In this document: in pieces, positions 6,598-15,249 of the stretch
How the letters are laid out: every line of letters starts with the position of its first letter
Position numbering within the stretch: position 1 is the first letter of the stretch
Assembly (NCBI GenBank): GCA_964552395.1
Contig: CAZKGM010000013.1
Location: 18,337 to 82,336, forward strand
Length of the DNA stretch: 64,000 nucleotides
Direction of reading: 5' to 3'
DNA from: JAJDNH01 sp964552395
Lineage (GTDB): Bacteria > Acidobacteriota > Thermoanaerobaculia > Thermoanaerobaculales > Sulfomarinibacteraceae
The notes under the pieces: generated by a model
Database searches by the model: none
Told to the model about the DNA's origin: nothing
The model's input: the letters and a program-made list of their open reading frames with translations, nothing else
Position numbers and translations under genes: made by a program

Positions 6598-9189
6598 ATG
6601 GGGGTGATGATCGGGACGAGGTGGCGGCAGACACTGGTGCTGCTTGTGCCGGGGATATTGGCATTCCTCCTGGCCGGGCTGTCGATTGCCGACATGTTCC
6701 TGCCCAAGCCGTACGACGGTGTGGTGCTGGAGGCGGATGCTCCCGGGCGGCTGGTCGTGCGTCAGGTGGTGGCCGGCTCGGGTGCCGATACTGCCGGCAT
6801 TCGGCCGGGGGACGTGATCGTCGGCATCGACCGCGACGTCCTCGATTCGCCCGCCAACGCGGCGGAGATCCTCAACCGGCATAGCATCGGCGACCGGGTT
6901 CCCTACCTGGTGCGGTCCCGGGGACAGCTCCGCGAGGTCCCCGTGCAGATGGGGAGGCGGCGCATCGGCGGCACCATGTACCTGGTGGCCTGCCTGCTGG
7001 GATTCAGCTTCTTCTTCGTCGGCCTGTTCGTTCTCATCCGTCAGCCGCGGTTGCCGGCGACCCGCGTCTTCTTCATGATGTGCGTCCTGTTCCTGCTCTT
7101 CCTGGTGTGCCGACTGCGCCCGGCCTCGTACTCGTGGGTCGACAGCTTCGTCCTCACCACCGGCACCCTGGCGCTGCTGTTCCTGCCGGCGACCTTTCTC
7201 CACTTCTTCATGATCTTTCCGCGCCCGATCTGGGAGTGGCGGCACGACCCGCTCGCGCTCACTGCAGGCGCCTTCGCCCGGAAGGGACTGCTGCTGCCGC
7301 TGCTCTATCTCCTGCCTGCCGCCGTCTACATCGGCGCCGTGACGCGGGCCCACATGCAGAATACGGAGCTGGCCCTGATCAGCGGAGCGCCGGCCGCCAA
7401 CTGGTGGGTGATGGTCGTCTACATGCTGTTCGGGCTGGGGGCGCTCGCGATCAGCTCCCGCTGGCTGCCCGACCAACGCCAGAGGCGAGGCGCGGGCCTC
7501 GTGTTTCTCGGCACTGTCTTCGGCGTGGTGCCGTTCTTGGTGCTGTCCGTCGCCTTTCCTTCCTTCCTGAACACGGAGCGGTTTCTCTTCTACGGCGTGA
7601 TTCCCCTGGTTCTGGTCCCTCTGACGTTTGCCTACGCGATCATCCGTTTTCAGCTGCTGGACATTCGCGTGATCCTGCGCAAGAGCCTCATGTACACCAT
7701 CACCACGGCGCTGGTGACGGCGGCCTACGCGCTCGGGATCGCATCCTTCAACTGGCTGTTCCGGGGTACGCAGCTGGCGGCGGCGCCGTACTTTCCCCTC
7801 GTCTTCGCGCTGGCCATCGTGCTGCTGTTTGAGCCCCTGCGCCACCGCCTCCAGGAGCCGGTGAACAAGTTCTTCTTCCGCGAGCGCTCACGGCTGCAGC
7901 TCGCCATGGAGGAGATGGGTGAGGCGTTCACGGCCCAGGTCGATCTCACCCTGGTCGTGCGAGAGCTGGTGAGCCGGCTGCCGGAGCTGCTCGGGCTGCG
8001 GTTCGCGGCCCTCTACCTCCAGCGGTCGTCCGACCTGGAACGGGTCGCCGGTCCCTCCGCGCTTCCCGAGCGGTTGCCGGAGATGCCGTTGCTGAACGAC
8101 TTCTTGGCCAGGCGCGGTGGTCTCGTCCGCGTCGAGCAGCTGGCGCCACTCGAGATGCTGTCACCGGAAGTGGAGTCGCTGAGCCGGCGCCTTGGCGAGT
8201 CGGGGGTCGAGGTGATCGGAACCCTGACCTCGCCGCGCAGGTTCCTCGGCCTGGTCCTGCTGTCTGGTACCGCTGGCCAGATCACGCTGGAGTGGGAGGA
8301 CCTGAGGCTGGTACGTGGCCTCTTCCAGCAGGCATCGATCGCCCTCGAAACCGGTACCCTGCTCGAGGAACGCACGCGACAGGCCGAGCTCGAGCGGGAG
8401 CTCAAGATCGCGGCGCAGATCCAGGCATCGTTGCTGCCACGGCAGCTCGAGGTGGCGACGGGGTGGCGGGTGGCGGCGGCCTGCCAGCCGGCTCGAGAGG
8501 TGGGTGGGGACTTCTACACGCAGCTTCCGGGCTTGCACGGCGGCGCTCGGGCCCTGGTGTACGGGGACGTATCGGGGAAGTCGATCCCCGGAGCTCTCCT
8601 GATGATGGCAGCCCACGAGGTGCTGCACGCGCTGGCGATTGCCCACCCGGATCCGGCGGAGCTCTTCGACCTTGCGAACCAGCGGCTGCACACCCTCCGG
8701 CACAGCAGCAATGTGTTGAGCCGGGGCAGCTTCGTGGCGCTCGGCTACCTTGCCTGCGCTCCGGAGGGAGGCTCTTTGCGGTACTCGGTCGCCGGCCAGC
8801 CACCGCCGCTGAAGCGGCACGCCGACGGCCGCGTGGAGGAGCTGGCGATGCCGCGGCACCGGATCCCGCTCGGCGCCTTCCCGCAGGGCGGTTACCGAGT
8901 ACTGGAGACTCCGATGGAGAAGGGGGACGTAGTGCTGGCCTACTCGGACGGCGTGCTCGAATCGATGTCCCCGTCGGGGGAGTTTTTCGGCGTGGAGCGC
9001 CTGATCCGGGTGCTCGAGACCTGCTCCGACGTGCCGGACGAGATCGTGCCGCGGGTACTGGAGGCGGTGAGCTCGTTCGCGGAGGGCGGAGCCCCCTACG
9101 ACGACATCACTGTGCTGGCGGTCTCCTGCTGCTCGTCGGCTGGAGGATGTGAGGTCGGGAATGAAACCTGTTCCGTGGAAGATACGTAA
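6598..9189 (+). CDS. PDZ / membrane / GAF / PP2C (RsbU-type) serine phosphatase
   Basis: An 863-aa signalling protein. In order it shows an N-terminal membrane anchor (about residues 12-33), a PDZ domain (about 38-118, GIRPGDVIVGID), a multi-helix membrane region (about 122-430), a GAF-like domain (about 445-590), a short coiled coil ending in AAQIQASLLPRQ, and a SpoIIE/RsbU phosphatase domain from about 622. The metal-binding aspartates are all present (GGDFY, YGDVSGK, YSDGVLES, YDDITVLAV), so it should be active. RsbU-type enzymes dephosphorylate anti-anti-sigma factors in partner switching; no RsbV/RsbW-like partner is seen nearby. The start is uncertain between 6598 and 6607. Confidence 0.9.
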   Translation: MGVMIGTRWRQTLVLLVPGILAFLLAGLSIADMFLPKPYDGVVLEADAPGRLVVRQVVAGSGADTAGIRPGDVIVGIDRDVLDSPANAAEILNRHSIGDRVPYLVRSRGQLREVPVQMGRRRIGGTMYLVACLLGFSFFFVGLFVLIRQPRLPATRVFFMMCVLFLLFLVCRLRPASYSWVDSFVLTTGTLALLFLPATFLHFFMIFPRPIWEWRHDPLALTAGAFARKGLLLPLLYLLPAAVYIGAVTRAHMQNTELALISGAPAANWWVMVVYMLFGLGALAISSRWLPDQRQRRGAGLVFLGTVFGVVPFLVLSVAFPSFLNTERFLFYGVIPLVLVPLTFAYAIIRFQLLDIRVILRKSLMYTITTALVTAAYALGIASFNWLFRGTQLAAAPYFPLVFALAIVLLFEPLRHRLQEPVNKFFFRERSRLQLAMEEMGEAFTAQVDLTLVVRELVSRLPELLGLRFAALYLQRSSDLERVAGPSALPERLPEMPLLNDFLARRGGLVRVEQLAPLEMLSPEVESLSRRLGESGVEVIGTLTSPRRFLGLVLLSGTAGQITLEWEDLRLVRGLFQQASIALETGTLLEERTRQAELERELKIAAQIQASLLPRQLEVATGWRVAAACQPAREVGGDFYTQLPGLHGGARALVYGDVSGKSIPGALLMMAAHEVLHALAIAHPDPAELFDLANQRLHTLRHSSNVLSRGSFVALGYLACAPEGGSLRYSVAGQPPPLKRHADGRVEELAMPRHRIPLGAFPQGGYRVLETPMEKGDVVLAYSDGVLESMSPSGEFFGVERLIRVLETCSDVPDEIVPRVLEAVSSFAEGGAPYDDITVLAVSCCSSAGGCEVGNETCSVEDT

Positions 9190-9277
9190 ATCCTGTGAGT
9201 GAGTCTGCAGGGCGTGGCGATGACGGCTGTAGCCAACGTGCCGAGTACTGAAGCAGGAGTCGAGGTTGGTAACGTGA

Positions 9278-9295
9278 GAGGCCCGGCCGGGCCTC
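9278..9295. promoter_or_regulatory. Perfect 18-bp palindrome upstream of first TPR gene
   Basis: GAGGCCCGG/CCGGGCCTC is a perfect inverted repeat ending just before the GAGGAG ribosome-binding region of the gene at 9312. It could be an operator or a leader hairpin. There is no supporting evidence beyond symmetry and position. Confidence 0.35.
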
Positions 9296-9311
9296 GAGGA
9301 GAGCTCGAATC

Positions 9312-10664
9312 ATGAAGAAGTGGATCCCGCTCATTGCAGTGGTGGTTGTTGTGGCGGCCTTGGGCGTGTGGCGTCTGGCTGCCGGCAACCGCCCTGAGTG
9401 GACGACGTCGTCGCCGCAGGCGCTGGCCGAGTTCCAGGCCGCGATGGACGACTCGATGAAGATGTACACGGGCGAGGCCCAGAGGCACTTCGAGAAGGCG
9501 GTGCAGCTCGACCCCGACTTCATGATGGCCAGGCTCGAGCTGCTCCTGACCGGCAAGCAGATGGGCAAAGACAGGAAGGCCGAGATCAAGGCCTTGGTGG
9601 AGAACGCAGATCTGGATCGCCTCAACCCGAGAGAGAGATTCATCTTCGAGCGGGTCAAGGCTGCCATCGAGGATCGCGGATCGGACGCAGACAAGATCCT
9701 GGACGACTACCTGGCCAAGCACCCCGAGGATCCGTATGCGCTCTTCGAGAAGGCCAGCGTCCTGTGGCATACGGGGAAGCTCGATGCGGCGAAGAAGCTC
9801 TTCCAGCGCCTGATCAAGGTGGCTCCGAACTGGGTCCTGGCGTACAACAGCCTCGGGTACATCGCGATGCAGCAGGAGGAGTTCGAGAAGTCGGAGGAGA
9901 ACTTCACGACCTACCGCTTCATCGCTCCGGATCAGGCCAACCCTCACGACTCCCTTGGCGAACTGCTCAACCTGACCGGCCGCTATGCCGAGGCGGAGCA
10001 GGAGCTCGACGCCGCACTGAAGACGAAGCCGGACTTCTGCGCCTCCTACAACCATCTCGCGTGGACCCATCTCCTCGACGGTCGGCCGGAGGCGGCGGAG
10101 CAGGATCTCAAGCAACTGTCAGAGCAGGAGGGGTGCAGCGCTTACCTCACGGAAACTGCCTGTATGGTCAGGCTCTGGGAGCCGATGCGGCAGCACCAGT
10201 GGAGCCAGGTTCTCGAGGCTGCCAAGCAGGAGGGCTGTATCAAGGACGGCAAGATGGGATCAGGGCCGGGCGGGCTCTACGTCTTCATCGCGGCCGCCAT
10301 GCTCGGCGACAACGAGCTCTGTGACCAGTTGGAAGCCCCCCTGAAGGAGGCGATTGCCAAGGCGGGGACGTCGGGGTCGGGGTACCGGGAGGCGGTGCTG
10401 AACCACCTGCAGGGTGTTCGGGCCGCCGCGGCTGGGCGGTACTCCAAGGCGGCCGGGCTGCTGCGCAAAGCCGACGAGGGGCTCACCTTTGCCGGGAGCG
10501 CAGACGGGCTGTTCAAGCTGTACAACCAGGCGTGCCTGGCCGAGGTGCTGCAGAAGGCCGGCGACGCGTCCGGCGCAGTGGCCGTGATCCGTCAGATACG
10601 CCGGGTCAACCCGGCCATGGCGCAGGACTTCGAGTCCGGCCGCTGGCGCCCCCTGGGGGTTTAA
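9312..10664 (+). CDS. Membrane-tethered TPR protein, paralog 1
   Basis: A 450-aa protein starting MKKWIPLIAVVVVVAALG, one membrane anchor with the remainder outside. Tetratricopeptide-like helical pairs follow (for example AQRHFEKAVQLDPDF near residue 57, KKLFQRLIKVAPNWVLAYNSLGYIA near 160, and ENFTTYRFIAPDQANPHDSLGELLNLTGRYAEAEQELDAAL near 197). GAGGAG lies about 10 nt before the ATG. It is followed by a clear paralog at 10919 with the same anchor, the same NRPEWTTSSPQALAEFQA-type segment and the same C-terminus (FESGRWRPLG). TPR arrays bind proteins; no enzymatic domain is seen. The pair is a local tandem duplication. Confidence 0.85.
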   Translation: MKKWIPLIAVVVVVAALGVWRLAAGNRPEWTTSSPQALAEFQAAMDDSMKMYTGEAQRHFEKAVQLDPDFMMARLELLLTGKQMGKDRKAEIKALVENADLDRLNPRERFIFERVKAAIEDRGSDADKILDDYLAKHPEDPYALFEKASVLWHTGKLDAAKKLFQRLIKVAPNWVLAYNSLGYIAMQQEEFEKSEENFTTYRFIAPDQANPHDSLGELLNLTGRYAEAEQELDAALKTKPDFCASYNHLAWTHLLDGRPEAAEQDLKQLSEQEGCSAYLTETACMVRLWEPMRQHQWSQVLEAAKQEGCIKDGKMGSGPGGLYVFIAAAMLGDNELCDQLEAPLKEAIAKAGTSGSGYREAVLNHLQGVRAAAAGRYSKAAGLLRKADEGLTFAGSADGLFKLYNQACLAEVLQKAGDASGAVAVIRQIRRVNPAMAQDFESGRWRPLGV

Positions 10665-10918
10665 CCCACATCATTCAGACGCAATCCGCTGCGACCAGCA
10701 ATTCACCAGCCATCACCGTGCTCTTCGTGTTTTCCTCCTACCGACGTGAAGCTTGCGGCCACCCCCGCCCGGGACATCCCTGCGGCTCACTCGCAGCGCT
10801 GAAACCTCCGAGACAGTAGTCTCGTAACTGCGGGTAGCAAGCCATCAACCATGATCGAGACGATCGGGTTGGAGCCCACGGCAAGGGCCGGTTTGGTGGC
10901 GGCGGGAGAGCACAGGCG

Positions 10919-12268
10919 ATGAAGAAGTGGATCCTCATGGCCGTTGTCGTGGCGGTGACGGCGGGCGTCAGCGGATGGCGCCTGCTCGCGGGCCACCGCC
11001 CCGAGTGGACGACCTCGTCGCCGCAGGCCCTGGCGGAGTTTCAGGCGGGGATGGAGGAGCGGAACAAACTCTACATGGCCGAGGCCAGGCAGCACTTCGA
11101 GAAGGCGTTGGAGCTCGATCCGGACTTTGCGATGGCCAAGCTGCAGCTCGCACTTGACAACTCGAATGGCGACGAGAAGAGCCGTGACAGGATCAAGGCG
11201 GTGGTCGATGCGGCCGATCTGGATCGCCTGACGCCACGCGAGAGGTTCTTCTTCGAGCGCGCGCAGGCCGCGCTCGAGAACCGTCGCGAGGACATCCCCA
11301 AGCTCCTCGACCGGTTCCTGGAGCAGGATCCTGAGGACCCTTACGCGCTCCACTCGAAGGCGCTGGCCCTGTGGTTCGGAGGTGCCCCGGATGAGGCCAG
11401 ACACGTGTATCAGCGCCTGGCCAAGGTGGCCCCGAACTGGGTCTTGGCTTACAACGGGCTCGCGTACATCGAGATGCAACAGGGCAGCTTCGAGAAGGCC
11501 GAGGAGTCCTTCCTCACCTACCGGTTCATCGCCCCGGATCAGGCGAACCCCCATGATTCGCTGGGCGAGCTGCTTATCCTGACCGGCCGCTACGACGAGG
11601 CGGAGAGCGAGCTCGAAGCGGCTGTTACCACGAAGCCCGACTTCTGCGCCGCGTACCAGCACCTGGTGCTAACGCACCTGCTGCAGCGGCGACCCACAGC
11701 GGCCGCCGATGACGTCCGGAGGGCGTCGGAGCAGCAGGAGTGTACAGACTTCACCACGCCGTTCACATGCATGGTCTCGCTGTGGGAGCCGGCCGCCGGT
11801 CATCGCTGGAAGGAGCTTCTCGAGACCGCCGAGCGTGAGGGCTGCCTGAGAGACGGGTACCCGCGTGATGCCGTGCTCCTCGAGGTCTACCGTGCCGCCG
11901 CGATGCTCGGTGACAACGAGCTGTGCGACCGGATCGAGAGCCGGGTCGAGGAGTGGATCGACAAGGGGCGGCAGGAGGCCGTACCGACGTTGGCTGCTCT
12001 GCTGGCCCACTTGCGAGGCGTTCGCGCAGCGTCTGCCGGCCGCCTCAAAGTCGCGGCCAGGCTCCTGCGCGAGGCGGACGACGGGCTGACCTATCGGCAA
12101 AGCCTCGATGGAATCCGCAAGCTCCTGAACAGAGTGTGCCTGGCCGAGGTCCTGCAGAAGGCCGGGGACAGCCAGGGCGCGGTTGCAACGCTACGCGAGG
12201 TGCGGCGCGTCAACCCGGCCCTGGCTCAGGAGTTCGAGTCCGGCCGCTGGCGCCCACTCGGGCTGTAG
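10919..12268 (+). CDS. Membrane-tethered TPR protein, paralog 2
   Basis: A 449-aa paralog of the preceding gene, colinear over its whole length with no large indel. Shared landmarks are MKKWI plus a hydrophobic anchor, RPEWTTSSPQALAEFQA, FEKAxxLDPDF, LAKVAPNWVLAYNGLAYIEMQ, YRFIAPDQANPHDSLGELL, and FESGRWRPLG at the end. GGGAGA lies about 10 nt before the ATG. The 254 bp separating the two paralogs holds no gene I can support; it has a small hairpin (CTGCGGCTCACTCGCAG). Function is unknown; the conserved exported TPR scaffold suggests protein-protein contacts in the periplasm or outer face of the inner membrane. Confidence 0.85.
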   Translation: MKKWILMAVVVAVTAGVSGWRLLAGHRPEWTTSSPQALAEFQAGMEERNKLYMAEARQHFEKALELDPDFAMAKLQLALDNSNGDEKSRDRIKAVVDAADLDRLTPRERFFFERAQAALENRREDIPKLLDRFLEQDPEDPYALHSKALALWFGGAPDEARHVYQRLAKVAPNWVLAYNGLAYIEMQQGSFEKAEESFLTYRFIAPDQANPHDSLGELLILTGRYDEAESELEAAVTTKPDFCAAYQHLVLTHLLQRRPTAAADDVRRASEQQECTDFTTPFTCMVSLWEPAAGHRWKELLETAEREGCLRDGYPRDAVLLEVYRAAAMLGDNELCDRIESRVEEWIDKGRQEAVPTLAALLAHLRGVRAASAGRLKVAARLLREADDGLTYRQSLDGIRKLLNRVCLAEVLQKAGDSQGAVATLREVRRVNPALAQEFESGRWRPLGL

Positions 12269-12604
12269 GTCTACCCTATACAGACATCTGGACGCTCGGC
12301 GAGCTGACGAACGAACCACCGGGACGTGAGAAACGCCGAGAGAGACAAGGACGCCTGCCTGGAGGACACGGCGCAGCGGCAGGGCCCCGGGTACGGGCCG
12401 CAGAGAGTGCTTCCGGAAGACACCACACCGGCTGGAACGTGGATTGCACGGCTTCCGGGCAGCAACGGCGCCTGGAGGGTAGCGCGTTCGCATGAAGACC
12501 GGGAGACCTACTGTGCTTGGCGGAGAGCACACTTCGCGAGCGGCCGCGGGAGCGGCCCACGGCTGCCGTTCTCCCGAACAGGAGACCTTGGAGCAGGAGC
12601 TGGC
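12269..12604. other. 336-bp intergenic region
   Basis: An open frame runs through most of this stretch in phase with the next gene, but it lacks a ribosome-binding site and its composition is unlike the genes. The signal peptide of the next gene begins at 12605, so the extension is judged non-coding. No repeats, terminators or promoters stand out. Confidence 0.5.
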
Positions 12605-14302
12605 ATGAAGACGTTGACCTCTCGAATCGTCCGGGCCTCAGCCGTCATGCTGGCGCTCGGCCTGTCGATGCCGGTTCGGCAGGCCGGCGCGGCCACGCTG
12701 ACACCAACGTCCACTCCGGTTCCGGGTGCGCCGTCCGGCGTCTTCTCCGGGTCGGTGCAGGTGACCGGCGTGTCCGTGCTGATCCGTGCCACCGACGCCG
12801 ACGGACGTCCGGTGACCGATCTCCGTTCGGATGAGGTCGAGGTTCGAGAGGATGGAGTCCGTGCCGACTCTGTGAGCATCGAGCCGCTGGCGCCGAGGGC
12901 GGTGGCTGCAACCCCTGAGGCCTCCGCTTCGGCGGCTCCGACCCCGGTGGCGGCCCAGGAGAAGACAGGCGCCGCGGCTGGGCCCGCGCGGGTGACGGTC
13001 TACGTGCAGGCCGATCTCCTCAACCGTGATCAGCTCACGTGGGCAATCAAGGGGCTGAGGAACGAGGCCGGCAAGCTGGTCGTCCTGGGTCCGGTCGACC
13101 TGGTCGTTGCCGATCCCGAGCCGACCATGGTGGCCAACGGAAGCCGTACCCGGGAAGATCTCGAGCGGGCGGTGGAGCGACTGAAGAAGCACGTCCACCT
13201 GTACAGCGCGATCGAACGCATCCGCCGCGATTTCCGGCGTGACGCGGTCGGCGCGAGCACCGGTATCGTCCGTCACCTGGCCCTGACCTCGACCGCCGAG
13301 GAGCTGCGCCGCATGGGTGCCGAGGCCGACCAGCTGCGGTCCTGGAACAGAGGCGAGGGAAGGGGAGGGGGCCGCATCCTGGTGCTCGTGTCGGGCGGGT
13401 TCGAGCTCGACCCGTGGGCCTACTACAGCCAGTTCCTGGATTCGCAGAGCCAGGACCGCTCGGCGACCGAGGACCAGCGGGTCCAGCTGGCCAGCCAATG
13501 GGAGCAGGTCAGCCAGGAGCTGGCCGGCAACGGCTGGACCGTCCTCGGGTTCAGCGGCGGCCTGCCGGGAATGGACTCGATGACGGCGGCCGAGACCAGC
13601 GGCCACGAGGCGTTCTCCAGCTTCACTGGCGGAAGCGGTACGTCCCCTGCCGGAGCGACGCTCGCGGATCAGGGCACCACCGCGAGCTTCGCCCTGGATC
13701 CACTCGGACAGGCGGCGCGCGACTCGGGCGGCGCCGTGGCAACTTCGCCGACCAGGTTGGCAACGGATCTGACCCGGATGCAGTCCGCCTACGTCCTTTC
13801 CTACACGATGAGCCGGCCGCCGGACAGCGAGGCCCACCGCCTGCAGATTGACATCAGCCGGCCGGGGGTGAGCGTGCGGGCGCCGGTGGTGGTGCGGCTG
13901 GCCTCGCACCATGGCAGTGACCGGGCACGGGCGCTCGCCCTGCTGACGGGCCATGGCAGTTCCGGCGAGGTGCCGCTCGAGGTCGTGGTGAAAGACGTCA
14001 CCGGCTCCCACCGGCGGGGGTACAGCGGGAGGCTGCTAGTGACCGGCCATCTGGCCGAGGTGCTGCCGCTGCTCCTGAGCTCGAAGGCGCCGGCGATGGA
14101 GGTCACGGTGGCCGTCGACACCGGGAGCGGGGAGCCGTTCGTGTCCCAGGGCCAGCCGATGCCGTTGCGGCTGGCGGACCGCCAGGGAACGTGGATCTTC
14201 GAGTCGCCGATCCAGTGGCCGGCCGATGCCAGGGCGATCTCCGTCGTCGTGACCGAGACGACCACCGACACCTGGGGCGGCGCGGTGGCCAAGCTGCGGT
14301 AG
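12605..14302 (+). CDS. Exported VWFA-like protein
   Basis: A 565-aa protein with an N-terminal signal peptide (MKTLTSRIVRASAVMLALGL...AGAA). The N-terminal part reads VTGVSVLIRATDADGRPVTDLRSDEVEVREDGV, the fold seen at the start of the VWFA-related proteins common in Acidobacteria. A Rossmann-like region follows (GRILVLVSGGFELDPW near residue 260), then SGGAVATSPTRLATDLTRMQSAYVLSY, which matches the end of that family. The usual metal-ion-dependent adhesion motif (DxSxS) is not evident, so it may be a degenerate member. AGGAGC precedes the ATG at 12605. It ends 14 bp from the convergent SDR gene. Confidence 0.7.
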   Translation: MKTLTSRIVRASAVMLALGLSMPVRQAGAATLTPTSTPVPGAPSGVFSGSVQVTGVSVLIRATDADGRPVTDLRSDEVEVREDGVRADSVSIEPLAPRAVAATPEASASAAPTPVAAQEKTGAAAGPARVTVYVQADLLNRDQLTWAIKGLRNEAGKLVVLGPVDLVVADPEPTMVANGSRTREDLERAVERLKKHVHLYSAIERIRRDFRRDAVGASTGIVRHLALTSTAEELRRMGAEADQLRSWNRGEGRGGGRILVLVSGGFELDPWAYYSQFLDSQSQDRSATEDQRVQLASQWEQVSQELAGNGWTVLGFSGGLPGMDSMTAAETSGHEAFSSFTGGSGTSPAGATLADQGTTASFALDPLGQAARDSGGAVATSPTRLATDLTRMQSAYVLSYTMSRPPDSEAHRLQIDISRPGVSVRAPVVVRLASHHGSDRARALALLTGHGSSGEVPLEVVVKDVTGSHRRGYSGRLLVTGHLAEVLPLLLSSKAPAMEVTVAVDTGSGEPFVSQGQPMPLRLADRQGTWIFESPIQWPADARAISVVVTETTTDTWGGAVAKLR

Positions 14303-14316
14303 GTGGCGGTCGCTCG

Positions 14317-15138
14317 CTAATCGGCCTGGTCGAGGGCGCGCCTGAGGTTTGGGAAACCGGCCAGCCACAGGCCGCCGTCGATGGTCCAGCAGTCACCGCT
14401 GACGTAGGGGTGGCGGTCGCCGGCGAGGTCGGCGGCGAGTACGGCAACCTCCTCGACCGACGCCAGCCGCCCGAGCGGGACGTGCCGCGCCAACCGCTTC
14501 TGCACCGACGGGTCGGCGTAGCCCAGGTTGCGGGCGGCGTTCTCGGTCACCATGATGCCGGGCGCGAGGGCGTTGACGCGGATCCCGAACGGGCCCCACT
14601 CCTGCGCCAGCGACCGGGTCATGGCGAGCACGCCGCCCTTGGCGGACGCCGAATGGACGACGCCGGACGCGCCCGTCCACGCATAGGTGGCGATGATGTT
14701 CAGGATCGCGCCGCCGCGGTCCTGCATGCGCCGCCCCACCTCCTGCGAGCAGTTCCAGGTGCCGTCGAGGACGATGCCGCGGACCGCTTCCCAGCCGCCG
14801 GCGGAGAGGTCCTCCGCACGGATGACGAAGTTCCCTGCCGCGTTGTTGACGAGCGCCTCGATGTGGCCGAACTGCTCCTCGGCGCGGTCGCACAGGTGGG
14901 CGACCGCGGCCCGGTCCCGGACGTCGCATGCCACCGCCTCCGCCTGGGCGCCCTCGGCGCGCAACGCCTCGGCGGCGCCGGTCAGGCGGTCGTGGCTGCG
15001 ACTGGCGAGAACAACGGGGTAGTCGCGGCTTGCGAGCTCACGGGCGATGGCGAACCCGAGGCCACTGCCGCCGCCGGTGATGATGGCTGCTCCGTGTGGG
15101 GGGCGGCGGGCGACGTCGAGCTCGAGCGTGCGGGGCAT
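14317..15138 (-). CDS. 2,4-dienoyl-CoA reductase-type short-chain dehydrogenase
   Basis: A 273-aa SDR. The nucleotide-binding TGGGSGLG is at residues 21-28 and the NNAAGNF segment near residue 98 is typical of the NADPH-dependent 2,4-dienoyl-CoA reductases of the animal/fungal DECR/PECR type. The common YxxxK motif is absent: the sequence is HSASAKGG with Lys167 preceded by Ser at -4. A tyrosine (Tyr152, TYAWTG) lies 15 residues before the lysine, exactly the arrangement used by mitochondrial DECR1. It would reduce a double bond in unsaturated acyl-CoA during beta-oxidation. The ATG at 15138 has GAGGA 4-5 nt upstream; longer starts to 15204 lack a site. Confidence 0.8.
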   Translation of the reverse strand: MPRTLELDVARRPPHGAAIITGGGSGLGFAIARELASRDYPVVLASRSHDRLTGAAEALRAEGAQAEAVACDVRDRAAVAHLCDRAEEQFGHIEALVNNAAGNFVIRAEDLSAGGWEAVRGIVLDGTWNCSQEVGRRMQDRGGAILNIIATYAWTGASGVVHSASAKGGVLAMTRSLAQEWGPFGIRVNALAPGIMVTENAARNLGYADPSVQKRLARHVPLGRLASVEEVAVLAADLAGDRHPYVSGDCWTIDGGLWLAGFPNLRRALDQAD

Positions 15139-15249
15139 GACGTCCTCTGCAGGATCGTGGGGGCGGGCAGTGTTGGTCTCTGGCCGAGCTTTCATCGCGA
15201 TCATCGTACCTCATCAACGCAGGCACGATGAGCGGTTTGTTCTGTCTCC

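Noticed and set aside
6559..7845. 428-codon antisense frame opposite the PP2C gene
   Set aside because: Lacks hydrophobic or domain structure and consists of Q/E/H/R-rich shadow of the membrane region.
12326..12604. N-terminal extension of the VWFA-like gene
   Set aside because: A signal peptide with its own ribosome-binding site begins at 12605; the extension has no such features.
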